Assembly (NCBI GenBank): GCA_002389295.1
Contig: DGOE01000120.1
Span: 1-19,467 of the forward strand
Direction: 5' to 3'
Source of the DNA: Flavobacteriales bacterium UBA4474
GTDB lineage: Bacteria; Bacteroidota; Bacteroidia; Flavobacteriales_D; Sanyastnellaceae
Length of the DNA stretch: 19,467 nucleotides
Shown in pieces: positions 1-8,500 of this stretch. A program made the translations under genes and the position numbers. How positions within the stretch are numbered: position 1 is the stretch's first letter; every line of letters starts with the position of its first letter. The notes under the pieces were generated by a model that saw only the letters and a list, made by a program, of their open reading frames with translations, was not told the origin of the DNA and searched no databases.

Positions 1-784
1 CGGCCTTCATGGCGGCATTGACCTCGGCGGCGGTAACGTCACGGCCCAGTTCAGCCACCAGGTCGGTGAGCGACCCTGTCGGCGTGGGGACGCGCACGGC
101 GACGCCGTCCAACTTGCCCTTGAGCTCGGGGAGCACCAAGCCCACAGCCACGGCAGCACCGGTGGTCGTGGGGATCATGCTCATTGCAGCAGCACGGGCG
201 CGGCGGAGGTCCGAATGCGGTGCGTCCTGGATGCGCTGGTCAGAAGTGTAGGCGTGGATGGTCGTGATGTAGCCTTTTGTCAATCCAAAGCTGTCGTTGA
301 GCACCTTGGCCATTGGGGCAAGGCAATTCGTGGTGCAACTGGCATTGGACATGATGGTCACATCGTCGGTGACCACATGGTCGTTTACTCCGAGCACCAC
401 TGTGGTGATGTCGCCCTTTGCAGGTGCGGATATGACCACCTTGCGCGCTCCAGCTTCGATGTGCTTGCCGGCTCCGGCCGCATCGCGGAACACACCTGTG
501 CTCTCCACGACGACATCGCAACCCAAACTGCCCCAAGGCAGGGCCGCCGGATCGCGCTCGGCGTTCACCTTGATGGTGTGGCCGTTGACTACGAGGTCTC
601 CGGCTTCCACATGCACGTCTCCGGGAAAGCGTCCATGGATGCTGTCGTACTTGAGCAAGTGGGCCAGTGTTTCGACACTGGTGAGGTCATTGATCGCGCA
701 AATTTCCACGCCCTCTTTGGCGAGCAATTGACGGAAGGACAACCTACCGATTCGGCCGAAACCGTTGATGGCAACTTTATTCAT
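1..784 (-). CDS. gap: glyceraldehyde-3-phosphate dehydrogenase, type I (partial, C-terminus beyond window)
   Basis: This enzyme converts glyceraldehyde-3-phosphate, NAD+ and phosphate to 1,3-bisphosphoglycerate in cytoplasmic glycolysis. The protein starts MNKVAINGFGRIGR, the Rossmann nucleotide-binding motif, at an ATG ending at 784. The reading frame stays open to the left edge, giving 261 codons of an expected ~335. Asn32-Asp33 (AINDLT) is the usual NAD+-preferring acidic position. The catalytic cysteine is Cys150 in SNASCTTNCLAPMAKV. Downstream, IHAYTSDQ and the SMIPTTTGAA segment are typical of the family. The last visible residues (LVAELGRDVTAAEVNAAMKA) fall in the catalytic domain, so roughly 75 residues are missing. 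It follows pfkA by 18 bp on the same strand and is probably co-transcribed with it. Identity is certain at family level; only the C-terminus and what follows it are unseen. Confidence 0.97.
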   Translation of the reverse strand, partial: MNKVAINGFGRIGRLSFRQLLAKEGVEICAINDLTSVETLAHLLKYDSIHGRFPGDVHVEAGDLVVNGHTIKVNAERDPAALPWGSLGCDVVVESTGVFRDAAGAGKHIEAGARKVVISAPAKGDITTVVLGVNDHVVTDDVTIMSNASCTTNCLAPMAKVLNDSFGLTKGYITTIHAYTSDQRIQDAPHSDLRRARAAAMSMIPTTTGAAVAVGLVLPELKGKLDGVAVRVPTPTGSLTDLVAELGRDVTAAEVNAAMKA

Positions 785-802
785 GGATGTAGTTGGTGAT
801 GT

Positions 803-1783
803 TCAGATACTCAAAATTTGCGCCACCCGAAGTTCTTCTTCGAGCCCTTTCGCTTTTCTATTGATGGCCTCGAGGAAGGGGGTGTACACCACCTCTTCGT
901 TGACCAGTCCAGCCATGACGGCTGTTTTTCCGCTCAACAAGGCCTCCACTGCACCGACGCCCAGCCGGCTGGCCAAGACACGGTCAAAACAACTGGGGTC
1001 GCCTCCGCGCTGGATGTGGCCCAATACGGTCACCCGGGTGTCGTACTTGTCATAGCGCGAGTGCACCTTGGCGGCAATCTCCATCGCGCCACCGTTGCTG
1101 TCTCCTTCGGCGACAATGACGATGCTGCTTGTTTTGTTGGACTCTTCTCCGCGTTCAAGGATGCCGATCAGGTCGTCAATTTCCATTCCCGCTTCGGGCG
1201 TCATGACAGCGATCGCGCCTGTGGCAATGGCCGTTTTGAGCGCAATGTATCCGCTGTCACGGCCCATCACCTCGACAAAAAAGAGCCGGTTGTGGCTGCT
1301 GGCTGTGTCGCGGATTTTGTCCACGGCTTCAACGACCGTGTTGGTGGCAGTGTCGTACCCTATAGTGTAGTCTGTGCCCGCCAAATCATTGTCTATGGTT
1401 CCGGGGATGCCCACCACCATGACGCCGTGTTCTTCACTCAGCTTCTGAGCGCCTGTAAAAGTGCCATTTCCGCCAATCACAACGAGCGCGTCTACTTTGG
1501 CGTCCCTCAGCACATTGGCGGCTTTGGTTCGGCCTTCCGCTTCGTGGAAGGCAGCGCACCGCGCGCTTTTCAAAATGGTGCCGCCACGTCCGAGAATCTT
1601 GGCTACACTGCGGGCGTGCAATCGCTTCAAGTCACCGGAAATCAGCCCTTCATAGCCTTGAAACACCCCGGTGACTTCGATGCCATGAAACACCGCACAG
1701 CGGACAACGGCGCGGATGGCCGCGTTCATACCTGGGGCGTCACCTCCACTGGTTAATACGCCGATGCGTTGAATTTTACTCAT
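803..1783 (-). CDS. pfkA: ATP-dependent 6-phosphofructokinase
   Basis: The enzyme phosphorylates fructose-6-phosphate to fructose-1,6-bisphosphate, the committed step of glycolysis, in the cytoplasm. The 326-residue length is normal for bacterial PfkA. It begins MSKIQRIGVLTSGGDAPGMN, the N-terminal nucleotide-binding motif. PGTIDND (127-133) carries the catalytic base Asp131. VEVMGRDSGYIAL and VLGHIQRGGDPSCFDR are the sugar-phosphate-binding segments. Gly107 and Gly128 occupy the two positions that separate ATP-dependent enzymes (Gly) from pyrophosphate-dependent ones (Asp and Lys), so ATP is the predicted donor. One oddity is GGNGTFTG at 104-111: Asn106 replaces the Asp of the usual GGDG loop. 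The gene is divergent from the NrtR-family regulator, with 69 bp between the starts, and gap follows 18 bp downstream. A TACCTTCG box lies 14 nt before the ATG. Confidence 0.97.
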   Translation of the reverse strand: MSKIQRIGVLTSGGDAPGMNAAIRAVVRCAVFHGIEVTGVFQGYEGLISGDLKRLHARSVAKILGRGGTILKSARCAAFHEAEGRTKAANVLRDAKVDALVVIGGNGTFTGAQKLSEEHGVMVVGIPGTIDNDLAGTDYTIGYDTATNTVVEAVDKIRDTASSHNRLFFVEVMGRDSGYIALKTAIATGAIAVMTPEAGMEIDDLIGILERGEESNKTSSIVIVAEGDSNGGAMEIAAKVHSRYDKYDTRVTVLGHIQRGGDPSCFDRVLASRLGVGAVEALLSGKTAVMAGLVNEEVVYTPFLEAINRKAKGLEEELRVAQILSI

Positions 1784-1797
1784 GAGTTAAGGGAGGG

Positions 1798-1805
1798 CGA
1801 AGGTA
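1798..1805 (-). promoter_or_regulatory. candidate -7 promoter box for pfkA-gap
   Basis: On the minus strand this reads TACCTTCG, one base away from the Bacteroidota -7 consensus TAnnTTTG, and it ends 14 nt before the pfkA ATG. I see no clear TTG at the -33 position. The same TAnnTTCG variant occurs upstream of the T9SS amylase (TAATTTCG) and susC (TAAATTCG), which raises its plausibility. No transcription start has been seen. Confidence 0.4.
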
Positions 1806-1809
1806 GCAC

Positions 1810-1842
1810 TTGGAGTGACACTTGGAAATTAGTGTACTTTTG
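1810..1842 (+). promoter_or_regulatory. candidate promoter of the NrtR-family regulator gene
   Basis: TACTTTTG at 1835-1842 matches the Bacteroidota -7 consensus TAnnTTTG exactly. A TTG at 1810-1812 lies 22 nt upstream, within the accepted range for the -33 element. The ATG at 1853 is only 10 nt after the box, so the transcript would have a leader of only a few bases or none. Confidence 0.6.
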
Positions 1843-1846
1843 ACAC
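1832..1846. promoter_or_regulatory. candidate operator GTGTAC-N4-GACAC, copy 1
   Basis: The 15-mer GTGTACTTTTGACAC has GTGT/ACAC half-sites around a 7-bp centre. It covers the complete -7 box of the nrtR promoter, so a protein bound here would block nrtR transcription. It also lies 27-41 bp upstream of the pfkA -7 box on the other strand. A 15-mer with 11 identical positions, GTGTACCCATTACAC, occurs upstream of susC at 5444-5458. Assignment to the adjacent NrtR-family regulator is inference from position and recurrence. Confidence 0.45.
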
Positions 1847-1852
1847 CAAGTC

Positions 1853-2581
1853 ATGAAGACCAATGCGCCCCGACCGATAGAATCTGATCTTACAGGCTCT
1901 GATTTTGACCTCAGTGTGGACAATGTCGTCTTCGGATTTGACGGTGATCAGCTGCAGGTATTGTTGATTGGCCTGACTGGTGAAGACATGCGCCCCGAGC
2001 AGTTTCACATGGCGATACCCGGAGATTTGGTGAAGGCCAACGAAGGTTTGGACGAAGCCGCCCACCGGATTTTGTCCAGTTTGACATCACTCAAGGGCGT
2101 CTTCCTGAAGCAGTTCTATGCTTTCGGTGCACCCGATCGGGTGATTGAAGAAAAGGACCGCGAATGGCTCATGCGGTCTCGTCGGTATCCCAAACGCCGC
2201 GCGGTTACCGTTGGTTATTACAGTTTGGTGTCCATAGCAGATTACCTCCCCGTTGCGAGCAGCTTTGCGAGCAAGGCAGAATGGTGTCCACTGGCCGACA
2301 TCCCCCCATTGACCTTTGACCACAACGAAATTGTGGCAGCGGGATTGGAACGGCTGCGTCAAGATGTAGCCCACCACAACATCATCTTTGAATTGCTCCC
2401 CGAGAAATTCACCTTGGGACAGCTGCAGCGCTTGCATGAAATCATTCTCGGGAAGTCGCTGGATAAGCGGAACTTCAGGAAGAATGTGAAGCGCATGAGC
2501 GAGGTCGTTCCCCTCGATGAAAAACAAGCCGGCGTGTTGCACAAACCGGCGCAGCTCTACACTTACAAGAAGTCCGTTTGA
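1853..2581 (+). CDS. NrtR-family (Nudix-related) transcriptional regulator, probable sugar-responsive
   Basis: This is a 242-residue cytoplasmic DNA-binding regulator. Residues ~20-150 form a Nudix-like domain (SVDNVVFGFDGDQLQVLLIG, AIPGDLVKANEGLDEAA). The catalytic Nudix box is degenerate: where active hydrolases have REUxEExGU, this protein has HRILSSLTSLKG (71-82), without the metal-binding glutamates. It should therefore sense a ligand rather than hydrolyse one. Residues ~175-240 are the winged helix typical of NrtR proteins (LLPEKFTLGQLQRLHEIILG, then KSLDKRNFRKNV). In Bacteroidota, members of this family include AraR-type sugar regulators as well as NAD regulators. Its place between pfkA-gap and a glucan-uptake locus argues for a sugar or sugar-phosphate effector. 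The candidate operator over its own promoter suggests autoregulation. The family call is firm; ligand and regulon are inferred. Confidence 0.88.
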   Translation: MKTNAPRPIESDLTGSDFDLSVDNVVFGFDGDQLQVLLIGLTGEDMRPEQFHMAIPGDLVKANEGLDEAAHRILSSLTSLKGVFLKQFYAFGAPDRVIEEKDREWLMRSRRYPKRRAVTVGYYSLVSIADYLPVASSFASKAEWCPLADIPPLTFDHNEIVAAGLERLRQDVAHHNIIFELLPEKFTLGQLQRLHEIILGKSLDKRNFRKNVKRMSEVVPLDEKQAGVLHKPAQLYTYKKSV

Positions 2582-2605
2582 GGTGTAATTTCGTGGCTGT
2601 ATTCG
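2577..2605 (+). promoter_or_regulatory. candidate promoter region of the T9SS amylase gene
   Basis: TTTG at 2577-2580, overlapping the end of nrtR, is followed after 17 nt by TGTATTCG at 2598-2605, a degenerate -7 box. An alternative box, TAATTTCG, lies at 2586-2593 but has no correctly spaced -33 element. The 44-bp gap to the ATG at 2626 contains no terminator-like hairpin, so read-through from nrtR is also possible. Confidence 0.3.
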
Positions 2606-2625
2606 CCCTTTAGAGCGAACTGCCC

Positions 2626-5424
2626 ATGATGAAGCTCAAATCACTTATTGTCGGCCTTTTAGGGGCGCTCCCCGTGTTCTTGTCCGCTCAGGTCGTCTGG
2701 ACGGATCCCCCTTTCCCTTCCGCTGAGGACCAGGTCACTTTGTATTACGATGCCACCGAAGGCAACGGTGAATTGGCCGGTATCATTCCCGTGTACATCC
2801 ACACAGGACTCATCACCTCCGGCAGCTCCTCTCCTACGGATTGGCAATACGTGAATATGCCTTGGGCGAGCACGGCTCCTGAATGGGTCATGGACTATGA
2901 GGGCACCAATTTGTGGAGCTATGACTTTGGCGGACAGTCCCTCGCCGACTTCTACGGCATGGCCGACGGCATCGACGCCGAGCAGCTGGCCATGGTCTTC
3001 CGCAACGGCTCCGGCAGCCTCGTGGGCAGGTCATCCGATGGCAGCGATATTTTCCTGCCTTTGAGTTCTGGTGGCTTTGAAGCGGTCTTTCTGCAGCCAC
3101 AGGAAGCCAGCAACCTGGTGGTGGCCGGCGAGCCCCTCACCCTGTCTGCCTCTGCCACCATGCCTGCCGATTTGGCTTTTGTCCTCAACGGCGATACGTT
3201 GGCACAGGATTCAAATGCCACCGTGCTCGAATTCGAACACACACCCACCGCCGGAGCCGCTGAGGTGGTGTCATTCCATGCAGACAACGGCAGCGAGACG
3301 GCCACGGCGGAGGTGACATTGGTCGTGCTTCCAGAGTTGGCGCCGGTAGCGTCTGCCCCAGCAGGAACGCAGGACGGCTTGAACCCCTCACCTGACGGCA
3401 GTTCGCTGGTGCTGCAGCTTTTCGCGCCCGGCAAAAGCCATGTTTTTTTCGTCGGTGACCTCACAGACTGGAACATCCAAGAGGATTTCATGATGAACGT
3501 GACGCCTGAGGGCGACCGGTTCTGGATCGAATTGACCGGCATCAATCCCAACCAAGAATACCGATACCAGTACCACGTCATGCCCAATGACGATCGCTTC
3601 CCCGACCCCTATGCCGAGAAGCAGTTGGATTATTGGAACGACCCTTGGATTTCCGAATCGACCTATCCTTTCCTGGTCGACTTCCCCGTGGGACTCACCA
3701 ATCAAGCGCCCGTGAGCGTTTTCCGCACGGGCGGGCCCGCTTTTGACTGGACCGATGGCGGTTTCGCGCGCCCGGAGCAGGAAAACCTGGTCATCTATGA
3801 ATTGCTCGTCCGCGACTTCAGCGAGGAGCGCACGTTTGACTTCATCATTGACACCCTCGACTATCTGGCGTCATTGAACATCACCGCCTTGGAGCTCATG
3901 CCGGTCAATGAATTCAACGGCAACGACAGTTGGGGCTACAACCCTTCCTTCTATTTCGCCGTGGACAAAGCCTACGGCCCCAAAGACAAACTGAAGGCCT
4001 TGGTGGATGCCTGCCACGCGCGCGGCATCGCCGTGATCTTGGACATGGTCATGAACCACAGCGACTGGCCCAATCCACAGATCTTGATGTGGTGGCAGAA
4101 CAATGCGCCGGCGGCAGACAACCCCTTCTTCAACACCTCCCCGCCGGCCAACGGCGTCGACTTCTTCTTTGATTACGACCACCAAGCCCAGGCCACGCAG
4201 GACTTCACCAAGCGCGTCATGGACTTCTGGCGGGAGGAATTTCACATTGACGGTTACCGCTGGGACCTTTCACAAGGCTTTACCTGGAATGGCACAGGCG
4301 GCGCCTACGACCAAGACCGAATCAACCTCTGGTCGGAATACGGTGACCATGTATGGGCGCAGGATCCTGACTTCTATATGATCCTGGAACACTGGACGGA
4401 CAACAACGAGGAGAAGGCGCTGAGCGACATGGGCTTCATGACGTGGGCCAATGTGACGCACGACTACCAAGAGGCCGCCATGGGGTACAGCTCCAATTTG
4501 GCATGGGCCAGTTGGCAGGAGCGCGGATGGAACCACCCCCGTTCGGTGAGCTATATGGAGAGCCACGACGAGGAGCGCTTGATGTACAAGAACCTCCAAT
4601 ACGGCAACGTCAATGGGGGCTACGACGCAGGTGATTTGGAAACCGCTTTGGCGCGCATGGAGATGACCTCTTGCTTCAACATCCCCCTGCCCGGACCCAA
4701 GATGGTCTGGCAGTTCGGAGAATTGGGCTACGACTACTCGATCAATACATGCAGCGATGGGGTGACCATCTCCGAAGACTGTCGCGTGGTGGCCAAGCCC
4801 GTGCGGTGGGACTACCGGGAGGCCGCGGCCCGCTATCGCGTCTACCAGGTCATGTCCGCCCTGGCGGGACTCAAGCGGGACCACCCCGTTTTTCAGACCA
4901 CCGATTTCACTTGGGATGTCTGGGGCTACGGCAAGCGCCTGATCCTCAACGGAACCGATATGGACGTGGTGGTGGCCGGCAATTTCCAGGTCACGCCCAT
5001 GACCATGACGCCGGGATTCACCCACACCGGCACGTGGTATGACTACTTCTCAGGGGAGACTGTAGAGGTGACCGACCTTGACGCCGGTGTAGACTTCGCG
5101 CCGGGAGGCTACCACCTGTGGACCGATGTCGCCTTGGAAACGCCGGAAAACATTCTCGGCATCGCCGAAGCCCGCGCACCGGCCGCATTTACCATCGCCC
5201 CCAACCCTGGACGCCAGGCCGCCCTGTTGCTCCAAGAAGCGGCCACGGGCCCCATGGAGGTCAGGATCCTGGATTTAACCGGGCGCTGTGCCGCAGCGGT
5301 CGATGTCAACCCCGGCATGGACCGCGTGCCGCTCCCTGAGGGCCTGCCGCCTGCGCCTTACCTCGTCCGCCTCACGCAGGGAGGCGTTTCAGGGACTTCC
5401 ATGTATTGGTTGAACCGCGATTGA
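2626..5424 (+). CDS. secreted GH13 alpha-amylase-family glycoside hydrolase with T9SS sorting domain
   Basis: This enzyme is predicted to cleave alpha-glucan (starch, glycogen or pullulan) outside the cell or on its surface. Order of parts in 932 residues: signal peptide (1-22, ending FLSAQ); an N-terminal module (~24-150) related to the protein at 10584-11468; an Ig-like stretch (~155-238); an E-set/CBM48-like domain (~258-345, HVFFVGDLTDWN); the GH13 barrel (~386-750); a C-terminal beta domain; and a T9SS type A sorting domain (~852-932, FTIAPNPG...VRILDLTGR). The four GH13 motifs are visible: DMVMNH (473-478), GYRWDLSQGF with nucleophile Asp547, ILEHW with acid/base Glu588, and MESHDEER with Asp648. 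Motifs II and III deviate somewhat from classical amylases, so I assign no subfamily or exact linkage. ATG codons at 2626 and 2629 are both usable. It precedes the susC operon by 88 bp. Confidence 0.9.
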   Translation: MMKLKSLIVGLLGALPVFLSAQVVWTDPPFPSAEDQVTLYYDATEGNGELAGIIPVYIHTGLITSGSSSPTDWQYVNMPWASTAPEWVMDYEGTNLWSYDFGGQSLADFYGMADGIDAEQLAMVFRNGSGSLVGRSSDGSDIFLPLSSGGFEAVFLQPQEASNLVVAGEPLTLSASATMPADLAFVLNGDTLAQDSNATVLEFEHTPTAGAAEVVSFHADNGSETATAEVTLVVLPELAPVASAPAGTQDGLNPSPDGSSLVLQLFAPGKSHVFFVGDLTDWNIQEDFMMNVTPEGDRFWIELTGINPNQEYRYQYHVMPNDDRFPDPYAEKQLDYWNDPWISESTYPFLVDFPVGLTNQAPVSVFRTGGPAFDWTDGGFARPEQENLVIYELLVRDFSEERTFDFIIDTLDYLASLNITALELMPVNEFNGNDSWGYNPSFYFAVDKAYGPKDKLKALVDACHARGIAVILDMVMNHSDWPNPQILMWWQNNAPAADNPFFNTSPPANGVDFFFDYDHQAQATQDFTKRVMDFWREEFHIDGYRWDLSQGFTWNGTGGAYDQDRINLWSEYGDHVWAQDPDFYMILEHWTDNNEEKALSDMGFMTWANVTHDYQEAAMGYSSNLAWASWQERGWNHPRSVSYMESHDEERLMYKNLQYGNVNGGYDAGDLETALARMEMTSCFNIPLPGPKMVWQFGELGYDYSINTCSDGVTISEDCRVVAKPVRWDYREAAARYRVYQVMSALAGLKRDHPVFQTTDFTWDVWGYGKRLILNGTDMDVVVAGNFQVTPMTMTPGFTHTGTWYDYFSGETVEVTDLDAGVDFAPGGYHLWTDVALETPENILGIAEARAPAAFTIAPNPGRQAALLLQEAATGPMEVRILDLTGRCAAAVDVNPGMDRVPLPEGLPPAPYLVRLTQGGVSGTSMYWLNRD

Positions 5425-5440
5425 GCGCATTGTTGGATTT

Positions 5441-5461
5441 GGTGTGTACCCATTACACGCC
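5441..5461. promoter_or_regulatory. candidate operator upstream of susC, copy 2 (imperfect palindrome)
   Basis: Arms GGTGTGTA (5441-5448) and TACACGCC (5454-5461) are inverted repeats with one mismatch around a 5-bp centre. The core GTGTACCCATTACAC (5444-5458) matches the element on the nrtR promoter at 11 of 15 positions, including the whole GTGTAC and ACAC ends. It lies 10 bp upstream of the susC -7 box, where a bound protein would interfere with RNA polymerase. Confidence 0.45.
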
Positions 5462-5467
5462 GACCAC

Positions 5468-5475
5468 TAAATTCG
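5468..5475 (+). promoter_or_regulatory. candidate -7 box of the susC operon
   Basis: TAAATTCG differs by one base from TAnnTTTG and lies 37 nt before the susC ATG. The nearest TTTG (5438-5441) is 26 nt upstream, longer than the usual spacing, so the -33 element is weak or missing. That is compatible with a regulated promoter, but the call rests mainly on the -7 box. Confidence 0.4.
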
Positions 5476-5479
5476 CCTC

Positions 5480-5497
5480 CGTTCCGCGTCAGGAACG
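5480..5497 (+). other. small hairpin in the susC leader
   Basis: CGTTCC (5480-5485) and GGAACG (5492-5497) pair perfectly over 6 bp with a 6-nt loop, GCGTCA. It lies at or just after the expected transcription start and 15 nt before the ATG. No U-tract follows, so it is not an intrinsic terminator. It could affect mRNA stability or start-site access, or be chance. Confidence 0.35.
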
Positions 5498-5512
5498 TGA
5501 TTAATTGCATTC

Positions 5513-8500
5513 ATGATTCGATTTTCAACGCGCCTGCTCGCCATGGCAGGAATTTGCTGGATGGGCAGCTTGTCGGCCCAAACCCTGGTGGGGGTTGTCA
5601 GCGATGAAAACGGAGCCCCCATGCCGGGCGCTACCGTGGTGGCCAACGGCGGGGCCCGCGGCGTATCCAGCGATATGGACGGGCGCTACAGCCTGTCCTT
5701 GGGTGCGGGCAGTCACACTGTGGACTTCAGCTTTGTGGGTTACATCAAGGTGTCCAAGTCAATCGTCCTGGCTGCGGGGGAGACCAAAACGCTCAACATC
5801 CAATTGGAAGCCGATGCCGTCTTGATGGACGACGTGGTGGTGATTGGATACGGCGTGCAGCGCAAGAAGGAGGTGACGGGCTCCATCGCCTCCATCGATT
5901 CAAAGCAAATCACGGCGGTGCGCACGCCGAGTTTTGAGGCCGCACTGCAAGGACAAGCTGCGGGCGTGCAAGTCAGTCAAAGCTCAGGTGTAGCCGGAGC
6001 CGGCAGCCTCATCCGTGTGCGCGGCGTCGCCTCGGTCTCCGCGGCGGGCGACCCCCTTTATGTGGTCGACGGCATCCCCATTACCCAGGACTACTTTCTG
6101 AGGGGCAACAGCGGGGCCTTGAACAACAACCCCCTGGCCACCATCAACCCCAACGATATCGCTTCGGTAGAGATCCTCAAGGATGCCGCCGCCACGGGCA
6201 TCTATGGTTCGCGCGGCGCCAATGGGGTCATCCTCATCACCACCAAGCGCGGCAAGGCGGGCACCAGCTATGAATTCAGCAGCAGCGTGGGCTTTTCCAA
6301 CCCCGCCTCCCTGCCCAACATGCTCTCCACTGAGCAGTACCTGACCCTGCGGCAAGAAGCCTGGGAAAACGATGGCGGCACGGGTTATGTGTGGTTGCCG
6401 GGGTTCACCTCTTCCGGTGATGCGCCGCAAACGCGCAAGGCCGCATTTGAACAGGCCATGCAGACCAATACCGACTGGGTCGACCAGACCATCGGGACCG
6501 GCGTCAAGCACAACTACAGCTTTGGAGCGCGCAAGGGCGGCGAAGACTACAGCCTCTATGCTGGCGTCAGCTATGACGACAACGGCAGCTACCTCTTGGG
6601 CAACAGCTATGAGCGCGTCAGCGGACGCCTCAACGCCGACTACGCCCCAACGGACTGGGCCAAAATCATGGTGTCGTCCAGCTTGAGTCAGGGCATCAAC
6701 AACCGCATCGACGCCGCTTGGTCCGGAGGATTGGGAGACGCCATGTCCAACGCCCTGCCTTACTATCCGGTCTACCGCAGCGACACCTTGTTCAACGCGG
6801 ACGGCTCCATTCAGGCTGTGCCCGGAGATTTCTACCTCTACCAAGACGAATGGGGCGGAACCAAAAACCCTGTCGCGGTGCGGGAAAGCAAGACGTGGCT
6901 GACCACGGAAAACCGCTCCATCAACAACGTCAGCCTGGTGCTGACTCCTATGGACAACCTGTTCATCAAAGGCTCTGGCGGATTCGACTACATGCACGTC
7001 CGCGAAGACATCTACAATCCGCCGAGCATTTTCATCTCCAGCGACTTGGGCAATGCCAACCGCTACGCCAACTATGTGTTGAACTGGAACTACAGCCTGA
7101 CCGCCGACTACAAGATGGACCTGACCGAGTTCAGTTCGCTGAGCCTGTTGGCGGGATCGGAATTCCAGCGCACCGACAGCTACGGATACGGCATCGGCTT
7201 TGGCGATGTCACCGGCCCCATCTTCGACAACGACAGCCTGCTGGAAGTCGCCAATGGCCAGACCACGGTAAACAACCCGTCCCAGCACAGCTTCCTCTCC
7301 TACTTCGGCCGGGCCAACTACACGCTCAAGGACCGCTACTTCTTCCAGGCTACCGCGCGGGTAGACGGCTCCAGCCGCTTTGGCCGGAACTACCGCTACG
7401 GATTTTTCCCTTCGCTCAGCGCGGGGTGGGTCATCAGTGACGAGCCTTGGTTTGAGAGCGGTACGCTGAGCTTCCTCAAGGCACGCACGAGCTGGGGCAA
7501 GACAGGCAACGCCGCCCTGCCCGACTACGCGCGCTTCGGCACTTACAGCGCACAGGACAATGGCATCCTGTACAACGGCCAGCCCATCCTGTTTCCCCTG
7601 CAGCCTGCCAACCCCAACCTGCGTTGGGAAACCTCGCGCACGGTGGACGCCTCCATTGAGATCGGCCTGTGGAACGACCGCGTCACCACAGAAATCGCGT
7701 ACTACAACAAGTCTTCTCAGGACGTCATCATGAACGTCTCTACGCCGCCAAGCACTGGATTCACCAACCGCTGGGACAATGTGGCGACCATCCTGAACCG
7801 GGGCCTGGAGCTCTCTGTGAAGAGCCGCAACCTGATCGGTGAGTTCCAGTGGACCACGGAAGTCAATTTTGCGCGCAACTACAACGAGCTGCAGAGCATC
7901 GGGGAGTACACCCCGGATGCCGTCAGCGGCGGCACCAACGACAGCAGGGTCATTACCGGCAGCCCGGTGGGCAGTTTCTACCTCATGATGTTCTCCCACG
8001 TGGATGCTGAAACGGGATTGCCCGTCTACCTGGACCGCGCGGGCAACGAGACCTTTGACTACGACAACAGCGAGCGCCAATATGTGGGGGACGGACTGCC
8101 GGACTTCGTGGGCGGTATGACCAATACCTTCCGCTGGAAGAATTGGGACCTGCGGGCCCTGGCCACCTTTAGCTACGGCGCCAAGATTTTTGACAGCTCT
8201 TCCAAGCGCCAGTTGGGCGTGGTGACCAGCTGGAACATGCGGACCGAAATCTTGGACCGTTGGCGCCAACCGGGCGATGAGGCCACCTTTCCACGCCTGA
8301 CGCTGGACGAAACCACCTACGGACTGCCGAGTGGCTTCCCCTGGTGGAACACGAGCCTCTTTGTTTTTGACGCGAGTTATTTGCGCTTGCGCAACCTGAC
8401 CTTGGGATACACCATCCCCAGCATCGGAAAGGGCAAGCACGCCATCCGCGACCTGCGTGTCAACGCCAGCGTGACCAACCTCTTTACCATCACCAATTTC

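Larger units (their letters stand above)
1807..1851. repeat. CACTTGGA direct repeat plus inverted ACTTGG copy in the pfkA/nrtR intergenic region
   Basis: CACTTGGA occurs at 1807-1814 and again at 1819-1826, a 12-bp period. An inverted copy, CCAAGT, lies at 1846-1851, so ACTTGG-N20-CCAAGT spans 1820-1851. All three copies sit in the 69-bp region between the divergent pfkA and nrtR start codons. Spacing close to one helical turn or a little more would suit a dimeric or cooperatively binding regulator, but I recognise no named operator. Confidence 0.4.

Noticed and set aside
215..799. Plus-strand open frames opposite gap and pfkA
   Set aside because: Both minus-strand genes are unmistakable by catalytic motifs, and the plus-strand frames show no family features.
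881..890. Perfect palindrome GGTGTACACC inside pfkA, similar to the operator candidate
   Set aside because: It lies in coding sequence (encoding Val-Val-Tyr-Thr-Pro on the minus strand), has a different spacing and lies far from any promoter. Chance is likely.
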